Shown here: in pieces, positions 23,189 to 31,930 of the stretch
How positions within the stretch are numbered: the stretch's first letter is position 1
Layout: every line of letters starts with the position of its first letter
Assembly (NCBI GenBank): GCA_029948255.1
Contig: JALIZF010001578.1
Coordinates: 186,001-250,000, forward strand
Source of the DNA: Telmatactis stephensoni
Taxonomy: Eukaryota; Cnidaria; Anthozoa; Actiniaria; Isophelliidae
Direction: 5' to 3'
Length of the DNA: 64,000 nt
Program-made: the position numbers and the translations under genes
The notes under the pieces: model-generated
The model's database searches: none
What the model saw: only the letters and a program-made list of their open reading frames with translations
Told to the model about the DNA's origin: nothing

Positions 23189-24361
23189 TTAGTTCAATAG
23201 TCCTATGGGAATAGATTGACCTTGTTCGTTCAAAGAGGGCCTTTGTTGTTTTATACATAGCGCCTCAATGATTTTTCTATTTATGTAATATCCATGGCCT
23301 TCACTCAGTACTTGAAAGTTATCCATATTCATTGGAAGGTGTCCCTGTTCTTGTTTGTGTTTGAGTAACGCGGAATTTTTATCTTGTGAGCAATGTTCTC
23401 TGACTCTTTCGCTCAGTCTTCTTGCTGTTTCTCCAATGTATGTTGCTCCACAATTCTCGTTCGGGCACACAGCTTTGTACACTACATCGTATTTATGTTC
23501 TTTTTTTGTTTTGTCTTTTATTTGAAATCTTGAAGCCAATTTTGTACTGTTATACGTGAAACATGATTGTACATTGGGTGGAGTGTTATTATTAACCAAA
23601 CGTTTCAACTTTCGTACAAGTCGTTGTCCGGCTTTTCCTTTATATGGCAAATTTAAGAATATTTTAATCTGATCTTGATCATCCATCCCTTCTTGTTCCT
23701 GTCTTTTTGAATTCCCTTGTTTTGATTCTACTTCTTTGATTACATTATCAATAAACCATACTGGATATCCGTTCAATTCATTAAAGACACGTCTAAGATG
23801 ATTGAGTTCCTCATCAAGCTTTTGTGTATTTGAACAGATCTTAAACACACGTTTGACTAGACCTTTTAAGGTCGACCTTTTCCATTGTGTGGGTGCTTCT
23901 GTGTCCCAATGTATATAAATATCGCTATTAGTTTTCTTCCTGTACACTGATGTCTCAAATTGGTTTCCTTTCCAGGTTATAAGTATGTCTAAGAATGGTA
24001 TGGTATTTTCTTTGGCCTGTTCATATGTAAATTGGATCTTTTCATCGTATGAATTGAGCTTCTTTACAACTTCATCTATTTTATCACTCTGTACATAAGC
24101 CAATGTATCGTCTACATACCTTTTCCCGCCACAGAGCAGAGTTGTCATTTTAGGGATTAGATCTTCTTCTAGTGCTACCATGTATATGTTAGCGAGAGTT
24201 GGACCAATAGGGGAGCCCATTGCCACTCCATCTGATTGTACATAGATGTTATCGTTGAAAGTGAAGTGAACGTTTTTTGTACTTAGGACGATCAGTTTCT
24301 TTAACTCTTCACTTTTTAAAGGAACATTTATTTCTTTCTTACTATAGATATATTGGTCCAA
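23189..24361 (-). CDS. Penelope-like RT (C-terminal part) + GIY-YIG endonuclease, left copy
   Basis: Open over 390 codons, 5'-truncated at the inverted joint near 24350-24361. The RT has DGVAMGSPIGPTLANIYM (finger/palm motif) and the catalytic RYVDDTLAY; then come a thumb-like basic region (KRSTLKGLVKRVFKICSNT) and GIY-YIG endonuclease motifs (DVVYKAVCPNENCGATYIGE, then ARRLSERVREH), with the C-terminal ALLKHKQEQGH and IIEALCIKQQRPSLN. The nuclease part has the inserted CxxxxC finger typical of Penelope elements. All visible catalytic residues are kept, but the N-terminal RT is missing, so it is a partial gene. The first residues (MDQYIYSKKEI) are element sequence upstream of the shared arm. 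Confidence 0.9.
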   Translation of the reverse strand: MDQYIYSKKEINVPLKSEELKKLIVLSTKNVHFTFNDNIYVQSDGVAMGSPIGPTLANIYMVALEEDLIPKMTTLLCGGKRYVDDTLAYVQSDKIDEVVKKLNSYDEKIQFTYEQAKENTIPFLDILITWKGNQFETSVYRKKTNSDIYIHWDTEAPTQWKRSTLKGLVKRVFKICSNTQKLDEELNHLRRVFNELNGYPVWFIDNVIKEVESKQGNSKRQEQEGMDDQDQIKIFLNLPYKGKAGQRLVRKLKRLVNNNTPPNVQSCFTYNSTKLASRFQIKDKTKKEHKYDVVYKAVCPNENCGATYIGETARRLSERVREHCSQDKNSALLKHKQEQGHLPMNMDNFQVLSEGHGYYINRKIIEALCIKQQRPSLNEQGQSIPIGLLN

Positions 24362-25347
24362 CTCTCGCTAACATATACATGGTAGCACTAGAAGAAGATC
24401 TAATCCCTAAAATGACAACTCTGCCGACAACTCTGGCTTATGTACAGAGTGATAAAATAGATGAAGTTGTAAAGAAGCTCAATTCATACGATGAAAAGAT
24501 CCAATTTACATATGAACAGGCCAAAGAAAATACCATACCATTCTTAGACATACTTATAACCTGGAAAGGAAACCAATTTGAGACATCAGTGTACAGGAAG
24601 AAAACTAATAGCGATATTTATATACATTGGGACACAGAAGCACCCACACGATGGAAAAGGTCGACCTTAAAAGGTCTAGTCAAACGTGTGTTTAAGGTCT
24701 GTTCAAATACACAAAAGCTTGATGAGGAACTCAATCATCTTAGACGTGTCTTTAATGAATTGAACGGATATCCAGTATGGTTTATTGATAATGTAATCAA
24801 AGAAGTAGAATCAAAACAAGGGAATTCAAAAAGACAGGAACAAGAAGGGATGGATGATCAAGATCAGATTAAAATATTCTTAAATTTGCCATATAAAGGA
24901 AAAGCCGGACAACGACTTGTACGAAAGTTGAAACGTTTGGTTAATAATAACACTCCACCCAATGTACAATCATGTTTCACGTATAACAGTACAAAATTGG
25001 CTTCAAGATTTCAAATAAAAGACAAAACAAAAAAAGAACATAAATACGATGTAGTGTACAAAGCTGTGTGCCCGAACGAGAATTGTGGAGCAACATACAT
25101 TGGAGAAACAGCAAGAAGACTGAGCGAAAGAGTCAGAGAACATTGCTCACAAGATAAAAATTCCGCGTTACTCAAACACAAACAAGAACAGGGACACCTT
25201 CCAATGAATATGGATAACTTTCAAGTACTGAGTGAAGGCCATGGATATTACATAAATAGAAAAATCATTGAGGCGCTATGTATAAAACAACAAAGGCCCT
25301 CTTTGAACGAACAAGGTCAATCTATTCCCATAGGACTATTGAACTAA
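24351..25347 (+). pseudogene. Penelope-like RT + GIY-YIG endonuclease, right copy, catalytic YVDD deleted
   Basis: Nearly identical to the left copy, but it begins at IGPTLANIYM and has a 33-base in-frame deletion that removes the block containing YVDD (MTTLP is followed directly by TTLAYVQSDK). The RT active site is therefore absent while the GIY-YIG domain is intact to the same natural stop. Only a few substitutions separate it from the left arm (for example PTRWKR against PTQWKR). The upstream part of the open frame (24277-24350) is antisense of the left arm and is not native. Confidence 0.9.
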
Positions 25348-25383
25348 CGATATATTTGCATTGAACCAAATTATGTATTTCTT

Positions 25384-25413
25384 CTGATGATGGTCATCGG
25401 ATGATGACCGAAA
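25384..25413 (+). ncRNA. Hammerhead-like core motif, right Penelope arm
   Basis: Mirror copy of the left-arm motif: CTGATGA at 25384-25390, stem GGTCAT (25392-25397) with ATGACC (25404-25409), and GAAA at 25410-25413. It lies about 40 bases downstream of the ORF stop, in the element's 3' region. Confidence 0.35.
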
Positions 25414-25861
25414 TATCAAGTAAATCAACATGTTTACAAAGTGGCTTCTCATATTAACTTTTATTACTAAAATATATGCCCGAACTAACATTTTCAAGAA
25501 TTGAAAAAAGGCACCCGTATTCATTTTCACTGTACTGATATTCTCTAAGCTCTACTTTGCGATGTTATTGTTCTCCTGTAAAAAATACTAATGACATTGA
25601 GAATGAATAATGTTGAAATGCCAATGTTAGCCGGCGCATAAAAAAACTTAATTTGCAAATAACTAATTAGTGATATTGTTTATCTTTTTTCCAACAGGAC
25701 ACTAGTGTCCATATTATCTTATTCTTGCATAAATTAAATAAACGTACCCGCTGCCCACGAGAACCCCAGGCAACCGTTTTTACATGAGAAACGTTTTTCA
25801 ATGAAATTTTACTCGACTTGAAAAAATGCACCCCCCTCTTAAAATCCTGGATCCGCCACTG

Positions 25862-26265
25862 TGAATCTTAAAGAATCATACTCACTGCGGTACATCTAAA
25901 ATGTACGAAAAATGTTTTCTGATTGGCAAAAACAACCATTTCATGAATTATCCCAGGACACAATATTGTATATCAAGATCATTTGTGATAAGTTCTATAA
26001 ATGTCACCGTCACCATTTTTGATTGCATCAAAAATTTCTGCCACCTTTAATTAGTTGTGCAAATTCATCTCAATCACTCTATGTAGATATGGCACCTTAT
26101 CGTGGAAAAGTCCATTTATGCTTGTTTGTCTGGTTTGACAGAAGAAAGAGATCCACTTCAGCCTTATGATACCTTTGGAATCAATCTGTACCTCAGAACC
26201 TACCAGTTTGTAACAGGGCGGCTCTTTGGGCAATAAGATTTAATTGTATCAGTTATTGCCCCTAC

Positions 26266-26300
<35 letters not shown>

Positions 26301-26617
26301 GTGTTCGTGACAAAAGTTATGAAACTTTGAAAATTTTGTCTTTTCTAATAAAAATGTGTTCTTGATTTGAAAGTTTTTTCTTCCTGAAAAAATAACACAG
26401 CAAAGTGGTATGATGACAGTGTCAGGAATGCATACATCAAAAAGGCAGTGTTACAAAAAAGTAAGTCATGTCAAATGAAAGATGTTAAAATTTATTAAGA
26501 AAATACTGTATTCTTAACAATAAACATGAACAATACCAGTCATATGACTTGGTGGATTACAAAAACATTGTCTCAAGGACTAAACTAAAATAGTATCTGC
26601 CAAATACAGTTAACTTA
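25862..26617. other. Non-coding flank with a TGTGTA microsatellite
   Basis: Contains a (TGTGTA)n run at about 26265-26304. A 60-codon open frame on the minus strand (26051-26233) has no recognised domain. Nothing else is recognised. Confidence 0.5.
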
Positions 26618-26789
26618 GGGTTCACCCATTAGAATAGTGATGTGTGGGGGGAGTTTTGTTTGGCTATATTTATTATTTTTTTGGAGAGCAACTCAAGAAA
26701 AAAAATTTTCTTGGATTCTTATTCGAAATAATATTCTTTTTTGGTTTTTCACCCCCCCCCCCCCCATCACTTTTCTAATGGGTCGTCCC
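26618..26789. mobile_element. MITE with TTA target duplication (PIF/Harbinger-like)
   Basis: Left GGGTTCACCCATTAGAATAG and right (reverse complement) GGGACGACCCATTAGAAAAG form terminal inverted repeats followed inward by GTGATG and a G-run. TTA flanks both sides (26615-26617 and 26790-26792). A 3-bp TTA duplication and GGG-starting ends fit PIF/Harbinger MITEs. 172 bp, non-coding. Confidence 0.75.
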
Positions 26790-27233
26790 TTAATAGTCCA
26801 TGAGTCCATGATCAACATGGCAGCGGGAGATCCAAACACTCGACTGCTTTGAAAATATAGTATTCCAATTAGAGTATAGCTAAAACTACAAACCACAAGA
26901 AATCAAAAGGACCCCAGATATATCCATAACCATAGCTAATAACAGATCACGAAATGAGCTCTAAACCCAAATCAAAATTCTATGTCTGGTGGTGTAAAGA
27001 TGACGCCGGAATAGTAGAAGATGATTGAGTGTGTTCACACTGGTACCTCAAGTCACTTAGAATTAGCACTGGTTCGAAGTAACTTGCAAATAGCAAGCGT
27101 TCACACTACTTAAATAAGGTCAATTGATATGACTCACCCGTCAATCATATTTCCCGCGCTTAATTTGATATTCAAATTCTTCGCGGTTCAATTTGTAAAC
27201 AAAACAGAACAACGTTTCTCCTGATCTCGAAAA

Positions 27234-28493
27234 ATGATTCTCCGTCAACAATTTTTAAAGTTTTTAAATCTGTTTTGGATGCTTTACTACATCAGTCGTA
27301 TTCTAGGTCGAGTTCAATCGCAAATCATTCGTCTAAGAGCCAGGATGAGCAACCTTCGACTGCTGAGGCTGATTCACCTTCGCCGGCGGAGACGGCTTGA
27401 AAGATGCCTGATTTACCAGACCTTGATGCATAGATGATGCTTTCTTCCTCATTGTCGTGCTTGGGTATTACCACGTCCACAATTCTGGTTTAACGCAATT
27501 CTTAATGCAGGTCTTTGCAACCCAGTATGGAAAGAGAACTTTCGCATATCAAGACCTACGTTTGACTTCATGTGTCAACAAGTTGGACCAGAACTTTCTC
27601 GCAGAGACACTCATTTAAGAAATGCAGTCCCAATTGAAACGAGAGTTGCAGTTGCTCTTTGGAGACTGGCCACTGGTAACTCCTACCGAAGTTGTGGACT
27701 TCAATCTGGACTCCCCAAATCAACAGCATCCATGATAAAGAGAGAGTTCTGCTCTATCCTTACACGAAAGATGAGTGAATTCATAAAATTCCCTAGAAGT
27801 GCAGCAGAAGTGAGAAAGGCAATCAACGATTTCGAAGATATAAGTGACTTTCCTCAGGTAATAGGGGCAACAGATGGCTCACACATTCCAATTAAGCGAC
27901 CAAAACAAAATCCAAATGCCTACTATAATCGAAAAGCATTCTACAGCGTGATACTACAGGGGGTTTGTGATGCCAACTACAAGTTCACTGATGTAAGCAC
28001 AGGATATCCGGGTAGGATGCACGATGCGCGAGTGTTCCGCATCAGTCGAATCGGGACTGAAATTGAAAATGGGCAGTTCCCTGAAAACCCAGTGGCCCAA
28101 ATAGGTCAGGTGGACTTATCACCCCTCCTCCTTGCTGACCCGGCTTATGGTCTTCGGCCCAACCTAATGAAGCCATTCCCAGAGGGAACATGTACTCCAA
28201 CCCAAAGAAACTTTAATAGGATTCTAAGCTCAACCGGAGTCGTCATTGAGCAAGCTTATGGTTTTTTGAAAGGTCGCTGGAGATGTTTGTACAAAATAAT
28301 GGAGGATGATATCAGTAACGTTTCTGAGACCATTATAGCCTGCTGCGTACTGCACAACATATGCTTGGATCTTGGCGACAATTTGGATGGTCAAAATGCC
28401 CAGGTTATACCCAACGTAAATCAAGGTGCACCCCTAGCAGGTGCACAAGGTGCAAATGCTGTACGAGATGCAATAGCTGACCATTTACGTTAG
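27234..28493 (+). pseudogene. PIF/Harbinger DDE transposase with one TGA
   Basis: About 420 codons from ATG 27234, with a single in-frame TGA at 27435-27437 (HR-stop-CFLPHCRAWVL, consistent with CGA to TGA). The DDE_Tnp_4 catalytic core is complete: D in VIGATDGSHIPI, D in LLLADPAYGL and E in GVVIEQAYGFLKGRWRCL. The upstream helix-turn-helix region ETRVAVALWRLATGNSYRSC resembles HARBI1 relatives, and the C-terminal SETIIACCVLHNICLDLGD is family-typical. It would act with the Myb/SANT-like partner encoded convergently downstream. An alternative start is the Met at 27570, after the stop, but that would lose conserved N-terminal sequence. Confidence 0.9.
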
Positions 28494-28813
28494 ATATTCC
28501 TATTGAACACTAATAAACAATCATAGTGTCGTCTTATTCCATTTCTCAGCATATTTTCTTTAATTTTGTACATTTCAATGGAAAAACGTACAGAAAAGAA
28601 CCTAGCATGCAAAACTTCTTTATTTTCTCAATATAGGTATCATTTAAAAAAAAGTATTACAGTGCTGCTAATTCAACCAGGACCACCTCGGGTTTATTAG
28701 CCAATCACATTTGCGCTTGAGAACAAAAGACCCAGACATAGCCGATTCATAAGTTCCGGCGTAGTTTAGTTTAGGCACAGGAAACTAAACTGTATCATCA
28801 TAGTTAGTAGAGG

Positions 28814-29143
28814 ATGTCAGAGGTTTACCAGTGGTTGAAGTCAATATCAAATGGCCTCGGCCTAGAGAGGCTGGCCGAGGACTTCGAAAGTCGTGGCTTT
28901 AGTACTTTAGGTTCTTTAAAGTACTTTAGATCACCCGATCTCGATGTTTTATTCCCAACGCCACAAAAATTAAAGATGGCCGCGAAAAGAATTCTGGAAA
29001 CAGAACTCGCCGATTTGAAGGAGAAAAATTCCAATTTACAACCAAAGGAACTATTCCCGCAGAACATTGGATCAGTAGGTAATTTCTCGGCTTACTCCGT
29101 TCAAGCAAAGTCATCTGGCATCTCAAGTAATGACCGATTGTAG
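28814..29143 (+). CDS. SAM-like domain protein in the Tc1-like derivative
   Basis: Starts MSEVYQWLKSISNGLGLERL; the next 60 residues (EDFESRGFSTLGSLKYF, SPDLDVLFPTPQKLKMAAKR, ILETELADLKE) look like a sterile-alpha-motif fold followed by a short coiled coil. The last residues overlap the opposite-strand transposase fragment, so the true end or a splice site is uncertain. It sits just inside the left inverted repeat. SAM domains mediate protein or RNA interaction; the role in a transposon is unknown. It could be a captured host exon or an ordinary second gene of this element. Confidence 0.5.
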   Translation: MSEVYQWLKSISNGLGLERLAEDFESRGFSTLGSLKYFRSPDLDVLFPTPQKLKMAAKRILETELADLKEKNSNLQPKELFPQNIGSVGNFSAYSVQAKSSGISSNDRL

Positions 29144-29149
29144 CGCGAT

Positions 29150-29479
29150 GTGGAATGTCATCGGGATGTGCAATTCCATCAAACACAAGTCGATTTTGCA
29201 ATTCTGAGGCGTAAACACTAGGCTTGCACAGTTTCTCTATCTCAATACATTGACAAGCCTCTGGAGACAGAACAGTACGTCCCTTGTGCTTCTTTGCTGG
29301 TGGCTGGGAGGAATTTGTAATATCGTACGTATGCAAAACATTGTTGGCAAAGTGCCAATTCTTCTCTGCGAAAATCCTTGATGGTTAAGGTCCAAAACTC
29401 TCTCGCATAAAAGAAGAGAATTTCGCCATCCGTTATCATAAATTCCGCCGTTTTGATTAACTCGTTGCTGGACAGACAT
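29150..29479 (-). pseudogene. Tc1-like transposase N-terminus (paired HTH), truncated
   Basis: Starts MSVQQRVNQNGG; NSLLLCERVLDLNHQGFSQRRI is the first paired-type helix-turn-helix. After a frameshift near 29350 it continues as a second DNA-binding region (GRTVLSPEACQCIEIEKLC, PSVYASELQNRLVFDGI, HPDDIPHRATI). The catalytic domain is absent, having been lost in the deletion that made this short element. Confidence 0.65.
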
Positions 29480-29640
29480 TTTCTGATCGTATATTATGAA
29501 AATATCGGTTCAAATTTGAACTCATTCGCGCCTTTAATTTGATTGGCTGAAAAGGACACAAAGTCTGGGTCTTTTGTTCTAAAGCCCAAACGTGATTGGC
29601 TAATAAACGCGAAGTGGTCCCGGTTGAATTAGCAGCACTG

Positions 29641-30011
29641 TAATGTTGATTAATTAGTTTTATTTAATACCTTGATTAAGAAATTATTTGCTTTTTCGCA
29701 AAAGAACTAAAGAACATAAAGTACTAACTAGAACTTATATACATAAATATTTTTTGGGAAATTTGTTGATGTTAAATTTGAAATTGAAAAATAATTTTTT
29801 TTTCCATATTTAAAATATATAATGTTCAAAATTTTTAAAACTTTTATATTGGAAAAAAATGTGATGTTTCAGATAATGTGGCTTTGTAAATAAAAAAGTC
29901 TATAAAAAGTTTCTTCTATGTATATCACTTTTCAGTTTTAAATACTAAACAGTCAATTCACTCCTTCATATCCTTTTCAATTTCCTTGAAGAGGGCAACC
30001 ATTGTTGTTTG
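29641..30011. other. AT-rich 3' region between the two Harbinger genes
   Basis: No coding feature; it separates the convergent transposase and Myb/SANT-like genes. Confidence 0.5.
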
Positions 30012-30991
30012 CTACCTCTCTTCTATTTCCTTATCTCTTTTTAATTCCATTTCCGCTAGTTTCATTTGGAAAGCCTGCTCTTTCTCGGCAAGCATTCCAA
30101 AGAACTGCTCATCCCTTTTTTGGCTCTCTTGTAGGAACTGAACCAAAGATTCAGAAACATCAGCAGTGTCGTTTTTTCTTTTTCTTTTCCTGCTGTTAGT
30201 ATTTTTTCCTCCTTTAGAAGACGTAGGGGTTTCGTTTGTTGCTGCACATTCACTATCAGAGTTGTTGGCGTCCTTTGATGTTGAAGGACCAGCAAGAGGG
30301 CTGTCTGGACCTAAAGCAACTGGTGAATTATTGGCCTCGCTACTTGAGGTACTACTACCAGAGGATGCACTAGAGGTAGATGGACCCTTACCTTCGATGA
30401 TGTTTTTAGGTATTATGTCATGGTTCGAGCCTAATACCTCATTAAAGATCTCCCAGTACTCAAATTCTTTCTCGAAATCCTTTCCACCGTTTCCAGATCG
30501 GCCTTTTTTGTCCACTACTGATTTGTATTCATTTTCGAGATTTTTCACTCTGCGCTTGCATTGTTCACCCTTGCGGAACAAGTTCTCTCCTCTGTCAGCC
30601 AGCAATTGATTCAGATCCTTTGCGATTTCGCTCCATATTTTGGAAGTATTTCTCTTGTTCTTCAATAAGGGATAGCCTCCTCCGCAGGCAACCTTTTGGG
30701 CTTCCTGTGCGAAATTTTGAGAAGAAAAAAGACTGGGGACGAAAAGGAGGAGGGAAAAAGAAGAAGGGGTTGCCTGCCAAATATCGAAGGGTACGGACAC
30801 GCAGTGGTACCTCGAGGACATGCAGATGCACCCCGGGTACCCTAGGGGGCTCACTGTGTTGCCAAAATCCTTTCTCCCAGTGGCTCAGTAGTTGATTCAT
30901 TTCAGAGACTCAAATATGTTCTAGAGAATAGTACTTCGAATACAAAAAGGCTCAGAGAAAGCGGAAAAAATTCAAATACTGAAAGAATTCA

Positions 30992-31064
30992 TACCCTGCT
31001 TGGCAGAGGTTTCGTTATTTTCCGTTAGAGGGGGAAAATAACGAAACCTCTGCCAAGCAGGGTA
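30992..31064. repeat. Perfect 32-bp inverted repeat (hairpin)
   Basis: TACCCTGCTTGGCAGAGGTT and the following 12 bases (30992-31023) are exactly mirrored at 31033-31064, with a 9-base spacer GTTAGAGGG. It is the only perfect long stem seen in the window. Confidence 0.95.
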
Positions 31065-31099
31065 AGATTTCATAGAATTCGAGAGTCTGCCGCTCAGGC

Positions 31100-31930
31100 T
31101 TAAACTCATGTAAACTACTCAGTTATATGTTCGATCACTTCTGAGGTCAAGAATATGTTTGAACAAATGTATTTCTTTAATAAATTTTGTATTCCCTACG
31201 ATATATCTCCGGCGGTAAACGCTAAGTAGCGCCGGCTGATCTGAAAGGCAGTAATTTTATCGGACAAATTATTAACGACGGTTGACCTTGATGCTAACAC
31301 AGCAGGAAGCTTATATTTGGCTAACGATTTCCCTCCACCACTATTCAAGTCTGTCAAGACATGTTTGATTTTATTTATTCCCAACACAACATTTATTAAT
31401 GCAACGGTCTAAAGTCTTTGTATTGGAATCAACCCTCTCCCGTTGTAAGATCAATATCTTCGAGTTGTTGTTGTTGCTGTTGAACGTCGTCAAAGGAATG
31501 ATTGTGAAGTATCTGGGAAACAGTTTGAAGTTTCCATACTTTCTAATAGAACCTGAGGAACTATCTGGCTGTTTTTATATCGTCATATGTAGTAGATCAT
31601 AGTAGATACTCCATTTCCATGCGTCGAGCTCACGGACTTCCACGGATGTGTGCCGGGCGCAATCAGTTTATACTAATCAGTTTACTCAAATCAAAACTTC
31701 AAAGCAGCTTTGAAAGCTAAGAATTTGCTATGGATTTTCGTGACCATTTACATCATTACAACGGTAATAATTTTTGTGCCGCGAAAGTAGGAATACAGGC
31801 GATTTAGTTTATAAGAGATCGTACACAATGAGAAAATTCTAACACTGTACCCCGTAGACATCTTTGAGGCTACGAATTGTTAACGCCCCTCCCCTGCTTA
31901 GGAGATTTTAAGATGCGCGAACCGACCTGC
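31100..31930. other. Interior of the MULE-like element
   Basis: Non-coding as far as can be seen; the short frames here lack domains. Confidence 0.45.

Larger units (their letters stand above)
23076..25461. mobile_element. Penelope-like element, two copies in inverted orientation
   Basis: A palindrome about 2.4 kb long. The left arm (minus-strand element) and the right arm (plus-strand element) meet at about 24350 with the shared microhomology ATTGGTCC, and both end outward in the same terminal sequence (AAGTTAATATGAGAAG at 23076, its complement ending at 25461). Head-to-head 5'-truncated copies are typical of Penelope-like retroelement insertion. The arms are about 99 percent identical in protein, so the event is recent. 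Each arm carries RT and GIY-YIG sequence. Confidence 0.85.
13965..25861 (+). mobile_element. hAT-type element span with CAGTGGCGGAT ends, heavily nested
   Basis: The left end CAGTGGCGGATTTAGGGGG and the right end, read as reverse complement CAGTGGCGGATCCAGG, match the terminal inverted repeats usual for hAT elements with DUF4371 transposases, and such a transposase lies inside on the + strand (20150-23058). The flanking 8-mers AATTGAAT and TGAATCTT share only a shifted TGAAT core, so the ends may belong to one decayed copy or to two related copies. Inside are two MITEs, an HUH-SF3 gene, a Tc1/mariner transposase, an F-box/LRR remnant, a foldback element and a Penelope-like pair. Confidence 0.6.
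28660..29640. mobile_element. Tc1-like deletion derivative with a SAM-like ORF
   Basis: Perfect outer inverted repeats CAGTGCTGCTAATTCAACC, and the similarity continues for about 80 bases (GGACCAC, TTATTAGCCAATCAC, AAAAGACCCAGAC). TA is present on both sides (28658-28659 and 29641-29642), the Tc1/mariner signature. It contains two convergent partial genes and no DDE catalytic domain. Confidence 0.85.

Noticed and set aside
24277..24350. N-terminal extension of the right Penelope frame
   Set aside because: It is antisense to the left arm, created by the inverted joint.
30166..30609. 147-codon + strand frame
   Set aside because: It is a shadow of the Myb/SANT-like gene, whose domains and splice sites are on the minus strand.
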